A stretch of DNA of 64,000 nucleotides from CAMTVQ01 sp947085255 (GCA_947085255.1 CAMTVQ010000001.1:62001-126000); one strand, 5' to 3'. Positions 25,406-34,040 are shown, counted from the first letter of the stretch. Translations and numbers: made by a program. Notes: generated by a model not told the origin, from the sequence alone.

Positions 25406-25888
25406 TTAATAACTGATTTTTATTCCTTTATAGGTTTCTGCGGCTGCATAATCTTTGCGCAAGGGGTTTCCTTCCCAATCATCGGGTAATAAAATGCGAC
25501 GTAAATCTGGATGCCCTTCAAATACAATTCCGTAAAAGTCGAACGCCTCACGTTCGTGCCAGTCGGCAGCGCGCCATACTCCAGAAACTGTTGGTACTGT
25601 AGGATTAATTCTATCTAATTCAACTTTTAAGGTAAGTTGTTGATTGTACGGAATGGATGCTAAATGATACACTACTTGCATTTTACCAGATTCTACACCC
25701 AAATCTACTCCCGAAATGCTGGATAAAAAATCAAAGTAAAAACCTTCGGTACCATGCAGTAGGGTACAAGTCTCAGCAATTTTTGCAGTATGTATTACCA
25801 AATAAGGTTGTTTTACTGCGCTATCTTCCGCAACAATGCAATCTTCGCCTAAATGTGCAGTTAATAGCTGTTTTATCTTATCTATCAT
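25406..25888 (-). CDS. nuoC: NADH-quinone oxidoreductase subunit C
   Basis: The 30-kDa-type subunit of complex I. The 160-residue protein has the family core: FDFLSSISGVDLG, VVYHLASIPYNQQLTLKVEL, the signature WHEREAFDFYGIVFEGHPDL followed by RRILLPDDWEGNPLRKDYA. It immediately precedes nuoD on the minus strand and so keeps the C-D order, but pdxH rather than nuoB lies upstream. Low-complexity words fill the 46 bases before its start. Confidence 0.95.
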   Translation of the reverse strand: MIDKIKQLLTAHLGEDCIVAEDSAVKQPYLVIHTAKIAETCTLLHGTEGFYFDFLSSISGVDLGVESGKMQVVYHLASIPYNQQLTLKVELDRINPTVPTVSGVWRAADWHEREAFDFYGIVFEGHPDLRRILLPDDWEGNPLRKDYAAAETYKGIKISY

Positions 25889-25900
25889 ACGGTTTCTAAT

Positions 25901-25935
25901 ATACCAATGAACTAATCAACTAATGAACCAATAAC
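25901..25935. repeat. Low-complexity CTAATCAACTAATGAAC words
   Basis: The spacer between pdxH and nuoC reads as repeats of AATGAACTAATCAAC and CTAATGAACCAATAAC. It shares AATCAACTAAT with the spacer at 53436. Confidence 0.6.
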
Positions 25936-26588
25936 TATGGTGCCAAACGCTGAATTTTCCATTTTCCCTTTTCCATCAACACATATTCTAAGCGGTCGTG
26001 CAAGCGGCTAGGGCGTCCTTGCCAAAACTCAATCGAAAAAGGCATTACGCGGTATCCACCCCAATGTGCAGGTTTTGGAATTACCTTTCCTTCATATTCT
26101 TGTTCGGCTAAGGTTAATTTTTCTTCTAAAAAAGCCCTATTCGGAATCAATTGACTTTGCATAGAAACCAATGTGCCTAACTGGCTACTTACCGGACGTG
26201 TATGAAAGTATGCCTCGGAGCGTTCTTTACTCAGTTTTTCTATTTTTCCCTCTATACGCACTTGGCGCTCTAAATCTCCCCAATAAAATACAATAGAAGC
26301 AAAAGGGTTTTTATTCAATTCTTTTCCTTTTCTGCTTAAATAATTGCTGTAAAAACAAAAGCCTTGTTCGTCAAATCCTTTTAGCAAAACAACACGTGCA
26401 GAAGGACGATTGTTAGGTCCAACCGTAGCCAAAGTCATAGCATTTGGTTCATGTATTTCGGCTTTTAGCACTTCGTCAAACCATTTACCAAACTGTTTAT
26501 ACGGATCAGGCGAAACTTCTTTTTCTGTTAATGATTTCGCCATGTACTCTTGGCGCATATTTTGGAGTAAATCGTTTGAAATAATCAT
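25935..26588 (-). CDS. pdxH: Pyridoxamine 5'-phosphate oxidase
   Basis: FMN-dependent oxidation of PNP/PMP to pyridoxal phosphate. The 217-residue protein has the classical order: EPNAMTLATVGPNNRPSARV, VLLKGFDEQGFCFYSNYLSR with KG following, NPFASIVFYWGDLERQVRIE, SQLGTLVSMQSQLIPNR, and a C-terminal IEFWQGRPSRLHDR. The length matches the family. PLP enzymes elsewhere in the window (class IV aminotransferase, CBS-like enzyme, arginine decarboxylase) would depend on its product. A TACTTTTG box ends 5 bases from its ATG. Confidence 0.96.
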   Translation of the reverse strand: MIISNDLLQNMRQEYMAKSLTEKEVSPDPYKQFGKWFDEVLKAEIHEPNAMTLATVGPNNRPSARVVLLKGFDEQGFCFYSNYLSRKGKELNKNPFASIVFYWGDLERQVRIEGKIEKLSKERSEAYFHTRPVSSQLGTLVSMQSQLIPNRAFLEEKLTLAEQEYEGKVIPKPAHWGGYRVMPFSIEFWQGRPSRLHDRLEYVLMEKGKWKIQRLAP

Positions 26589-26593
26589 AATGC

Positions 26594-26601
26594 CAAAAGT
26601 A
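26594..26601 (-). promoter_or_regulatory. -7 box TACTTTTG very close to the pdxH start
   Basis: On the minus strand TACTTTTG is followed by only five bases and then ATG. Transcription would start about at the start codon, giving a leaderless or nearly leaderless mRNA. No -33 element is clear. Confidence 0.5.
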
Positions 26602-26602
26602 C

Positions 26603-26914
26603 TTAATATGCATCATTGTTGGAGTTGCTGCTGTATTTATTTCTCCAATAGGTTTTCTCAATAAGCTTTTGTAGAATCAGGTCGGCCAGTTTTTCGGCGA
26701 CATCAGGGTCGAAAATAATGTCCTTTACTTTTGATTCAGCTACATCTATACGGTATAAATAAGCAAACAGGCGCTGAGTATTGTGTTGCAACAATGGAAT
26801 TAAGGCTTGCGCCAATTGTTGTTTCAGCTCATCGTAAGATAATTGATGGGTAAGGGCAATGCCCAAATTCTCATCTATATCCTGATACTCAAAAGTGCTT
26901 AATGAATCGCTCAT
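26603..26914 (-). CDS. Conserved hypothetical protein, about 103 residues
   Basis: The start is taken at the ATG of MSDSLSTFEYQDIDENLG (26914), since the longer frame begins at a TTG with an unlikely hydrophobic octet. The protein is alpha-helical and acidic-to-neutral, with HQLSYDELKQQLAQALIPLL and EKLADLILQKLIEKTYWR as conserved-looking helices. No catalytic motif, signal or membrane segment is seen. It lies 15 bases upstream of pdxH on the same strand and is divergent from yqgE, so its promoter shares a 46-base gap with that gene. Function unknown. Confidence 0.65.
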   Translation of the reverse strand: MSDSLSTFEYQDIDENLGIALTHQLSYDELKQQLAQALIPLLQHNTQRLFAYLYRIDVAESKVKDIIFDPDVAEKLADLILQKLIEKTYWRNKYSSNSNNDAY

Positions 26915-26948
26915 CAAAAAAAATAATAGGAGTATCAAATATAACTAT

Positions 26949-26956
26949 TACCTTAG
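26949..26956 (+). promoter_or_regulatory. Near-consensus -7 box next to the YqgE start
   Basis: TACCTTAG (one mismatch to TAnnTTTG) ends four bases before the ATG at 26961, the same close placement as seen for three other genes here. Confidence 0.35.
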
Positions 26957-26960
26957 GTAT

Positions 26961-27524
26961 ATGCTTACGCAAATTGCACCATCAAAAGGAAAATTATTGG
27001 TATCCGAACCATTTATGCTCGATCCTAATTTTAAGCGCTCAGTCGTTTTTTTGGCTGAACACGATGAAGAAGGAAGTATTGGTTTTGTATTGAACCAACC
27101 TATGCAATTACAACTGAATGATGTGATGCCTCCTGATTTTCCAAAATTTGCAGCCGACTTGTATGTTGGAGGTCCCGTAGGGCAAGATACCTTGCATTAT
27201 GTACATAGCTTAGGAAAACAGCTAACTGGGAGTAATGAGATAATGGAGGGCGTATTTTTGGGTGGAGATTTAGAGAGCCTTAAAGTACTGATAACCGACA
27301 ACGCAATTGCTAAAGAGCAAATACGTTTTTTTATAGGGTATTCGGGTTGGGATAGCGGTCAGTTGGATAAAGAGTTAGAAGAAAACACGTGGCTGGTAAG
27401 CATAACCGACGCAACACACATTTTTAGTAATGAGTTGGGAGATTTATGGAAGCATACTGTACGTAACATGGGTAATAGATACCGACATATTGCTAATTTT
27501 CCAGAAGAGCCTATTTGGAATTAA
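26961..27524 (+). CDS. YqgE/AlgH (UPF0301) family protein
   Basis: About 187 residues from the ATG at 26961; the upstream extension to 26895 would overlap the divergent gene and adds a non-conserved stretch. The family opening is clear: APSKGKLLVSEPFMLDPNFK, then RSVVFLAEHDEEGSIGFVLN, LYVGGPVGQDTLHYVHSL, and FIGYSGWDSGQLDKELEENT. YqgE proteins are common single-copy proteins of unclear biochemical role (AlgH in Pseudomonas was first named as a regulator). It overlaps the end of purE by 4 bases on the opposite strand. Confidence 0.92.
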   Translation: MLTQIAPSKGKLLVSEPFMLDPNFKRSVVFLAEHDEEGSIGFVLNQPMQLQLNDVMPPDFPKFAADLYVGGPVGQDTLHYVHSLGKQLTGSNEIMEGVFLGGDLESLKVLITDNAIAKEQIRFFIGYSGWDSGQLDKELEENTWLVSITDATHIFSNELGDLWKHTVRNMGNRYRHIANFPEEPIWN

Positions 27525-28021
27525 AAAGTGCTTTTATAGCCTAATTTAGCTACATCTTCGGCTGATTTTTCAATCTTTTCTTGCAGTTCTTGCTTAAAAG
27601 AAAGCAATCTTTTAGTTAATGCAGTATCTGCAATGCCTATAATTTGTGCTGCTAAAATACCTGCATTACGTGCGCCATTTAGGGCTACAGTAGCTACTGG
27701 AATACCAGATGGCATTTGCAAGATAGATAGTACACTGTCCCAACCATCAATAGAATTACTCGATTTTACAGGAACACCTATTACGGGTAATGTGGTAATA
27801 GATGCCACCATACCAGGTAAATGAGCAGCACCACCGGCACCCGCAATAATTACTTTGACACCTCTTTCTGAAGCTGTTTGGGCATATTTAAACATACGTT
27901 CTGGCGTACGATGCGCCGAAACTACAGTCAATTCAAAAGGTACTTGTAGCTCGGTTAGTACTTTTGCTGCTTCGTCCATTACGTTGAGGTCGCTTTGGCT
28001 CCCCATGATGATGCCTACCAT
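27521..28021 (-). CDS. purE: N5-carboxyaminoimidazole ribonucleotide mutase
   Basis: Converts N5-CAIR to CAIR in de novo purine synthesis, using the product of PurK. The 166-residue protein shows the PurE class I motifs GSQSDLNVMDEAA (8-20), ELTVVSAHRTPERMF, and IIAGAGGAAHLPGMVAS. It is the last gene of a minus-strand run purK - antitoxin - toxin - purE. The toxin stop lies only 10 bases upstream of the purE start, suggesting that the two are read from one mRNA. Confidence 0.96.
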   Translation of the reverse strand: MVGIIMGSQSDLNVMDEAAKVLTELQVPFELTVVSAHRTPERMFKYAQTASERGVKVIIAGAGGAAHLPGMVASITTLPVIGVPVKSSNSIDGWDSVLSILQMPSGIPVATVALNGARNAGILAAQIIGIADTALTKRLLSFKQELQEKIEKSAEDVAKLGYKSTF

Positions 28022-28031
28022 ATTTATATTT

Positions 28032-28349
28032 TTAGAGTTGGAATAACTGTATCAATTTTTGATTGATTAATTGTAGAGCAGTAGTGTTTACAGCACCAAG
28101 TTTTCCAACAATTAATTCTTTATCAATGCTTGCTAATTTGGACAATCGGATTAATGATTCCTTTTTTAAACCATTAATACTATCCGGTTGTAAGATAATG
28201 TCTGTTTCCTCTTTCCATTGTAATTGTGTGGTAATGAATGCCACAGCTACATCGTTTTCTGAATGAATAAGTACAATGGCTGGTCTTAATTTATTGCCAG
28301 ACAAATCGGTAAATGGGAAAGGAACAAGAACAATATCCCCCTTTATCAT
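28032..28349 (-). CDS. Type II toxin, PemK/MazF family
   Basis: A 105-residue endoribonuclease-type toxin candidate. The opening KGDIVLVPFPFTDLSGNKLR followed by PAIVL is the PemK/MazF signature, and AVAFITTQLQ and SLIRLSKLASIDKELIVGKLG match the following strands and helix of the fold. PemK/MazF toxins cleave mRNA at short motifs. It overlaps the upstream small gene by 4 bases (ATGA-type coupling), the usual antitoxin-toxin arrangement. It is embedded between purK and purE. Confidence 0.88.
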   Translation of the reverse strand: MIKGDIVLVPFPFTDLSGNKLRPAIVLIHSENDVAVAFITTQLQWKEETDIILQPDSINGLKKESLIRLSKLASIDKELIVGKLGAVNTTALQLINQKLIQLFQL

Positions 28350-28573
28350 TTATAACTTTCTTTCAAGTCTTCAAATGTGTAGATAACCTCCTCGTTTTGT
28401 AAATAACTAAACGTTTTAGAAGTACTAACCATTTTTTCTATGCCCTTTTGTAGCATTTCATCTTCGTATTTTTTGAAGATAAAGTCAGCAAAATCAGCAA
28501 CCTCCGTAATTTTTGATTCAGGTAGTTGTGCTAATGTTAAAAGGGTTTTATCAATTAATGATTCTCGTGTCAT
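28346..28573 (-). CDS. Putative antitoxin of the PemK/MazF pair
   Basis: A 75-residue acidic-ended protein encoded directly upstream of the toxin with a 4-base overlap. The N-terminus LIDKTLLTLAQLPESKITEV followed by ADFADFIFKKYEDE resembles the DUF2281/VapB-like helical antitoxins rather than the AbrB-fold MazE; the C-terminal NEEVIYTFEDLKESY would be the toxin-binding tail. Antitoxin identity rests mainly on position. It begins 34 bases after the purK stop and no separate promoter is evident in that gap. Confidence 0.72.
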   Translation of the reverse strand: MTRESLIDKTLLTLAQLPESKITEVADFADFIFKKYEDEMLQKGIEKMVSTSKTFSYLQNEEVIYTFEDLKESYK

Positions 28574-28607
28574 TGTTTGAAATTTTAATCTAAGGTACGA
28601 AAATGCC

Positions 28608-29768
28608 TTATGACTTCACTTTTATCAATTCCTTTACCATCCGTGCTTTTGCAATGGCCTTTTCTCTATCCGCATCTACTACGGTAATATGTCCCATTTT
28701 ACGAAAAGGCTTGGTTGTTTTTTTGCCATACAAATGAATGTATGTTCCGCTTTCGTTCAAAATTTCGGTCAATCCTTCATAATGCGCAATTCCCTCAAAA
28801 CCTTCTTCACCCAATACATTAATCATTACCGAGGTGTTTTTTGCCGCTGTATCACCCAAAGGTAAGCCAAAAATACAGCGCAAATGCTGGTCGAATTGTG
28901 AGGTAACATTGCCTTCAATAGTTTGGTGCCCACTATTGTGCGGACGAGGTGCTAATTCGTTTACCAATAACTGCCCATCTTTGGTAACAAATAGTTCTAC
29001 AGCTAATAATCCTACTATCTCCAGCGCTTCGGCTATTTCTTCAGCTAGGTTTTCTGCTTTTAGCTGTAAAAAAGGCGAAATGTTGGCTGGTGAGACTAAA
29101 AATTCTACCAGGTTAGCTTCTGGGTGAAACTCCATTTCTACAGCTGGGAATGTGGTGCATTCGCCATGTACATTACGCGCAACTATAACCGCTATTTCCT
29201 TTTCAAAATCTACTTTTCGCTCTACCAAACTGGGTTCCGTAAAAGCGTTTTTTACGCCTGCGGCATCGTGTATAATATGTACCCCTTTTCCGTCATAGCC
29301 ATCTCTGCGTAGTTTTTGTACAAACGGAAAGTCGAATGCTTGTTCCTCTTTTAAATAGTTACCCAGCCCGTTGGCAACTAATGCAAAATCGGAAGTAGGG
29401 ATATTATTATCCTTAAAAAACTGTTTTTGAGTGCCTTTGTCTTGTATCAATCGGATTACTCGTGGTTGTGGAAATACCAGCACGCCTTCTTTTTCTAATT
29501 GTTCCAGCGCATCCACATTCACCTTTTCAATTTCGATGGTAAGTACATCCACTTTTTTACCAAAATTGTACACGGTATCGTAATCCGCTAAAGAACCTAC
29601 CGTAAAGCTATTACACAAATGCTTGCAAGGGGCTTCGGCATCGGGGTCTAATATGTGGGTAGTTACGTTGTAATTAATAGCCGATTGAATAAGCATGCGA
29701 CCTAATTGTCCGCCACCTAAAATCCCTAAGGTAAGTTCGCCGTAAAACTGCTTCATAATATGGTACAA
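28608..29768 (-). CDS. purK: N5-carboxyaminoimidazole ribonucleotide synthase
   Basis: ATP-dependent carboxylation of AIR with bicarbonate to N5-CAIR. A 386-residue ATP-grasp protein: N-terminal LTLGILGGGQLGRMLIQSA (12-31), central FPFVQKLRRDGYDGKGVHII, and the C-terminal VNELAPRPHNSGHQTIEG with the family metal-binding NE and RPHNSGH. The start may be the inner ATG four codons in (MKQFYGEL). In related genomes purK and purE are often neighbours; here a toxin-antitoxin pair separates them. Upstream on the same strand, 34 bases away, is smc. Confidence 0.96.
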   Translation of the reverse strand: MYHIMKQFYGELTLGILGGGQLGRMLIQSAINYNVTTHILDPDAEAPCKHLCNSFTVGSLADYDTVYNFGKKVDVLTIEIEKVNVDALEQLEKEGVLVFPQPRVIRLIQDKGTQKQFFKDNNIPTSDFALVANGLGNYLKEEQAFDFPFVQKLRRDGYDGKGVHIIHDAAGVKNAFTEPSLVERKVDFEKEIAVIVARNVHGECTTFPAVEMEFHPEANLVEFLVSPANISPFLQLKAENLAEEIAEALEIVGLLAVELFVTKDGQLLVNELAPRPHNSGHQTIEGNVTSQFDQHLRCIFGLPLGDTAAKNTSVMINVLGEEGFEGIAHYEGLTEILNESGTYIHLYGKKTTKPFRKMGHITVVDADREKAIAKARMVKELIKVKS

Positions 29769-29801
29769 TAATAAAGTAATTTAGTGAATGCTTGCAATAC
29801 G

Positions 29802-32800
29802 TTAAGCAGCATTAGGCACTGCGCGCAAATCTACTGGTACCACACGCGATACGCCTTGCTCTACCATCGTTACGCCATATATGATGTCGGTGCTGGCTAT
29901 GGTGCGTTTGTTGTGTGTAACTACAATAAACTGCGATTCGTCAGAGAATTTACGAATAATGCTGTTGAATTTATCAATATTGGTATCATCTAACGGAGCA
30001 TCTACCTCATCAAAAATACAGAAAGGGGCAGGTTTTAGTAAATACAAGGAGAACAAAATAGCTGTTGCCGTAAGTGTTTTTTCACCGCCAGATAATTGAT
30101 TAATGGTAAGCGGACGTTTGCCTTTTGGTTTGGCAATAATATCAATGTCGCTTTCTAACGGATCTTCGGGATTGGTGAGGTAAATATCACAGCTATCCTC
30201 TTCGTTAAATAAGGAACGAAATACCTTTACAAAGTTTTCGCGCACCAACACAAAAGCATCCATAAACTGCGTTTTTGCAGTTTCGTCAATCTCACTTATG
30301 GTGTCGTTTAATGAGGCTTTGGCGCTCAATAAATCGTTCTTTTGGGTAATAATAAAAGTGTAGCGCTCCTCAATTTCTTTGTAAGCCTCTACCGCCATCG
30401 GGTTAATAGCACCAAACGTATCAAGACTTTGTTTTACCTTATCGTTTTTATCTTTAATACTTGCTTCGGTTTCGTTTTCAGGTGGGGCTGTTTCGAGCAA
30501 ATCTTCTAAGTGGACATTAAACTCTACCGAAAGACGTTCCTTTAGCGAGTTAAGCTCAATTATAAGGGTTGTTTTTTTATCTTTTATAGCAGTTACCAAC
30601 ATGTCCGATTGGTCGCGGTTGCGGCGTATATCAGATAGCGTGTTTTCTAACTCGGTAATGCTGCCACGTAATTTAAAATAGTTCTCCTCCGCTTCTTGAA
30701 GTGCCTTTTCCATATCTTGCTTTTGCTCGTACATGGCCAGCAAATCCTCATCATTGGTATCGGTATGGGCTACAATTTCTTGAATATCCGCATTGGTTTT
30801 TACTAATTCTGCTGTATTGTTATCAATGCGCTGGGTAATGCTTTTTTGATGCGCTTGTTTATACTCCACATCTTTTAATATAGCCGCCACTTTGTTTTGT
30901 TGCTGGTGGAAGGCAATATTTTGTTGGTTGTACTGTCCTGATTGGGCACTAAGTAGTTCGCTCAATTCTTGCAAACTTTTTTGTTTGCTCTCTAACTGGT
31001 CGGCAGCAATTTGTTTATCTACTTGCAGTTGTACAAGAGTAGGGCTTAGTTGAGTTAACTGCTCGGTATAGTAGGTGATTTTTTGCTCAATATCTTCGGC
31101 ACGAGTAGTGCTGCTATTTATAAAAGTTTGATATTGCTCTTGTCGTGCTTTTAGCGCCGCATAATCATTTTTCAGACGATTTATTTCTTCTTTTAATGCG
31201 GCAAGTTGCGGTGCTTTCGAACTATCCTTTAGTTTTACAAGAGCATTTTGTAGCGTATCAATTTTTGTTTTTAGCTGTACTATTTTTTCTTCGCTAGTTT
31301 TAATCTCTTTACCTAGCAACTCTAAATTTTTTGCTCTACCAATACGTTTTCCCTCAAATAATCCTACCGATCCGCCCGCCATCGAAAAAGTAGTGCGTGC
31401 GTATTTTCCTGATTTGCTTAGTAAAACTACCGAACTATCGTAGTGGTTGGCAATGCTTTGCTCTTCATCGCTAATTACGATATATACATTTTGCAATAGG
31501 TAACTGCACAACTTGCGGTATTTTTCTTCGCATTCTACAATATCTATTGCAGCAATGTATTTACTATCTTGAATATTGAATAAGCTGGTATCGGCTTTAG
31601 TCGTTTGATCAAAGGCATCTAATACAAAAAAGTGAGCGCGACCTTTGGCGGCATCGCTTAATAAATTGATGGCCTGTATGGCCTCGCTGCCATTTTGCAC
31701 TACATAATGATTCATGTAGGGCTCTAAAAAGTTTTCGATGGTAATTCGGTATTCTTCTTTACAAAACAATACATCGGATAGCAAGGGCGCATTTTTTGTC
31801 CAAGCTGCATTTTTGCGCAAAAACTTTATTGATTCCGGAAAGCCTTCTAAATTATCAACTAAACTTTTGGTAAGGTTATACTCGTTCTGTTTTGCATCCA
31901 ACAAACGATGTTGTGTGGCTAACGTGTCTTTATTTTCTTGTAGTTCTTCTTCGTTACGTGCTTGTTGTTCTGCTAAATAATCCTCAAACAACACCAATTT
32001 ATCTTGCTCACTTTCCTTTTCCTTTAGTGTGCTTTCAAAAGTACTTATAGCTTTATTAAACTCATTTAGTTCTTCTTTTTTAAGGTTGGCATCGCTTTGG
32101 TTGCGTTGTTGTTCCTGTACCAAACTATCCTTTTGTATACGGTTTATGTCTAACTCTTTCTCCGTTTTATAAATCGTTTCTTGTACGCTGCGATTTTGGT
32201 GAGAGAGTACATCTACTTCATTTTTTGTAGTGGTATAGGCTGTTTGTAAGCTATCTAATGCTTCTTTTAGGGCATGTAAATTCTTTTCGGAAAGGCTAAG
32301 TACTGCTTCTTCGTCAAGTTTTTGCTGCTCAAGTGTTTGTAGATTTTCTGTAATAGTTATCGCCGAATTTTTATCTATTTCTAATTCTTGGCTTAAGCGA
32401 GCGGCTTTTTCTTGAGCAAAGCGCAATTGCTCGTTTTTTAACTTTTTATTGCTTTCGTACTCTCGTATTGAGGCTACAAAATCATTAGTGGCTTTTTGCT
32501 GTATGGCTAAGTTTTTCTCTTTGGTAAGCACTTCCAATTTTTCTTTTTGCAATAATGCTTCCAATGCATCTGCTTTGGTATTGATACCCAATTTTACATC
32601 CTCGTGCTCTTTTTCCTGTTGTTCTAACGAGGTTAAAGTGCTATTAAAAGATTGCAGTTTAAATGCAGCTAATTGAGTGCTTAACTCTTTATAGTTCTCT
32701 TTTAGCTTGTAATAGCGTTCTGTTTTTTTTGCTTGCGCCTCTAACGTTTTTAAGTTTTTTTCTATCTCAAACAACAAATCATCTACCCGTGATAAGTCAG

Positions 32801-33356
32801 TTTCGGTTTCTTTAAGCTTGTGTAAGGTTTGTTTTTTACGGATCTTGTACTTAGATATACCTGCGGCTTCTTCAAACAAATTACGTCGCGAATTTTCACG
32901 ATTGCTTAGTATTTCCTCTATCATTTTCAACTCAATGATGGAGTAGGAGTTTGTACCAATGCCCGTATCTAAAAATAAGTCGGTAATATCTTTTAAGCGG
33001 CACTGAATGTCGTTCAGTCGGTATTCGCTTTCGCCACTACGGTATAGTTTTCGGGTAATGGTAACGGTGCTGTACTCGGTAGGCAGAATGTTTTTAGTGT
33101 TATCAAACGTTAACGAAACTTCGGCTAAGTTGGAGGGTTTACGATTTTTAGAACCATTAAAAATGATATTCTCCATCTTCTCCGAGCGTAGTGTACGCGT
33201 GCTTTGCTCGCCCAATACCCAACGTATAGCATCTACCACATTCGATTTACCACAACCATTAGGTCCAACAATGGCGGTAATACCCTCGTCAAAGTGTATA
33301 AGTGTTTTGTCACCAAAACTTTTGAAGCCTTTTATTTCTAATCGGGTTAATCTCAT
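29802..33356 (-). CDS. smc: Chromosome segregation protein SMC
   Basis: A 1184-residue condensin ATPase. The head has Walker A GPNGCGKSN (31-39) and, at the other end, signature LSGGEKTLTATAI and Walker B FCIFDEVDAPLDDTN. Two long coiled coils (about 170-500 and 680-1020) flank a hinge near 520-660 containing AAKGRAHFFVLDAF. The length is typical. With Scp proteins (not in this window) it compacts and separates chromosomes. It begins very close to a divergent gene whose -7 box lies 6 bases from the smc start codon. The downstream purK start is 33 bases away. Confidence 0.97.
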   Translation of the reverse strand: MRLTRLEIKGFKSFGDKTLIHFDEGITAIVGPNGCGKSNVVDAIRWVLGEQSTRTLRSEKMENIIFNGSKNRKPSNLAEVSLTFDNTKNILPTEYSTVTITRKLYRSGESEYRLNDIQCRLKDITDLFLDTGIGTNSYSIIELKMIEEILSNRENSRRNLFEEAAGISKYKIRKKQTLHKLKETETDLSRVDDLLFEIEKNLKTLEAQAKKTERYYKLKENYKELSTQLAAFKLQSFNSTLTSLEQQEKEHEDVKLGINTKADALEALLQKEKLEVLTKEKNLAIQQKATNDFVASIREYESNKKLKNEQLRFAQEKAARLSQELEIDKNSAITITENLQTLEQQKLDEEAVLSLSEKNLHALKEALDSLQTAYTTTKNEVDVLSHQNRSVQETIYKTEKELDINRIQKDSLVQEQQRNQSDANLKKEELNEFNKAISTFESTLKEKESEQDKLVLFEDYLAEQQARNEEELQENKDTLATQHRLLDAKQNEYNLTKSLVDNLEGFPESIKFLRKNAAWTKNAPLLSDVLFCKEEYRITIENFLEPYMNHYVVQNGSEAIQAINLLSDAAKGRAHFFVLDAFDQTTKADTSLFNIQDSKYIAAIDIVECEEKYRKLCSYLLQNVYIVISDEEQSIANHYDSSVVLLSKSGKYARTTFSMAGGSVGLFEGKRIGRAKNLELLGKEIKTSEEKIVQLKTKIDTLQNALVKLKDSSKAPQLAALKEEINRLKNDYAALKARQEQYQTFINSSTTRAEDIEQKITYYTEQLTQLSPTLVQLQVDKQIAADQLESKQKSLQELSELLSAQSGQYNQQNIAFHQQQNKVAAILKDVEYKQAHQKSITQRIDNNTAELVKTNADIQEIVAHTDTNDEDLLAMYEQKQDMEKALQEAEENYFKLRGSITELENTLSDIRRNRDQSDMLVTAIKDKKTTLIIELNSLKERLSVEFNVHLEDLLETAPPENETEASIKDKNDKVKQSLDTFGAINPMAVEAYKEIEERYTFIITQKNDLLSAKASLNDTISEIDETAKTQFMDAFVLVRENFVKVFRSLFNEEDSCDIYLTNPEDPLESDIDIIAKPKGKRPLTINQLSGGEKTLTATAILFSLYLLKPAPFCIFDEVDAPLDDTNIDKFNSIIRKFSDESQFIVVTHNKRTIASTDIIYGVTMVEQGVSRVVPVDLRAVPNAA

Positions 33357-33361
33357 TGCGT

Positions 33362-33369
33362 TACCTTTG
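33362..33369 (+). promoter_or_regulatory. -7 box TACCTTTG for the gene at 33444
   Basis: A perfect TAnnTTTG box lies in the 87-base divergent gap, immediately beside the smc start codon, giving the plus-strand gene a leader of about 70 bases. Confidence 0.5.
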
Positions 33370-33443
33370 CCGTATTTTGCTGCGAAGGAATTTTAAATAT
33401 CTTTACAAAACGGTTCTCAATCAAATCCGTTTTATCCACAACT

Positions 33444-33947
33444 ATGGATATTCAAAACATCCTTTATTTCCTTGCCATTGTAGGTTTATTTCTGTACCGC
33501 ACGTGGCAAAATTACCAAAAACAGCAGGCAGAAAATTCTGAACGTCAGCTTGGTAAGCCAATGATGGAAAATAGCCAACAACAGACCACAGAGTTGCCTG
33601 CGAATAAAAAATATTCGCTTGAAGAGTTATTAAAAGATTTGGTAGATGAGCCTGTTTTTCAAGAAACAAGCTACGAAAAAGTAGTTCCAGAGGCGAAGGC
33701 ACAAGTTCCTGTAAAAGAACCTGTTTATCAGCCTATGCGGGTAGAGCGCCCAATAAGAGAAGAGCGAGTTGCGCCAGTTGCTGTAGAGCCCATGGCTGCA
33801 GAAGTGGCAATGAATAGGGCTATTCATCAAAAACATAAGCACGGTATACACGTGCAGGAAGAGGAGGAAATGGTATCGGAATATGCTCACTTTGATTTAC
33901 GTGATGCCATAATCAAATCCGTTATTTTAGAGCGAAAGTTTGCTTAA
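33444..33947 (+). CDS. Membrane-anchored hypothetical protein, 167 residues
   Basis: Not a recognised family. One N-terminal membrane segment, ILYFLAIVGLFLYRTW (about 6-21), is followed by a charged, glutamine-, proline- and valine-rich region likely to be disordered (QVPVKEPVYQPMRVERPIRE). The C-terminal end EYAHFDLRDAIIKSVILERK looks like a short structured motif and is the most probable conserved part. The layout suggests a cytoplasmic tail tethered to the inner membrane. It is divergent from smc and ends before a terminator that belongs to the opposite strand. Confidence 0.68.
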   Translation: MDIQNILYFLAIVGLFLYRTWQNYQKQQAENSERQLGKPMMENSQQQTTELPANKKYSLEELLKDLVDEPVFQETSYEKVVPEAKAQVPVKEPVYQPMRVERPIREERVAPVAVEPMAAEVAMNRAIHQKHKHGIHVQEEEEMVSEYAHFDLRDAIIKSVILERKFA

Positions 33948-33982
33948 AAAAACATTCCGGCAGAAAACCATCAGCCGGAATG
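33945..33982 (-). terminator. Intrinsic terminator downstream of the microprotein gene
   Basis: Stem CATTCCGGC/GCCGGAATG (33953-33961 with 33974-33982). On the minus strand it is followed by a T-run (plus-strand A-run at 33946-33952); on the plus strand no T-run follows. It therefore terminates transcripts coming from the 24-codon gene. Confidence 0.82.
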
Positions 33983-34040
33983 AACCAAACAAAACATAAA
34001 ACCAATTACTCTGTATAGAGTCTTTTTAATTTTTTACCAT

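Noticed and set aside
26895..26960. Upstream start for the YqgE gene
   Set aside because: It overlaps the divergent gene and the added sequence is not family-like.
33442..33702. 86-residue minus-strand frame opposite the gene at 33444
   Set aside because: It is fully antisense to a gene with a good start, membrane segment and promoter, and has no family resemblance.
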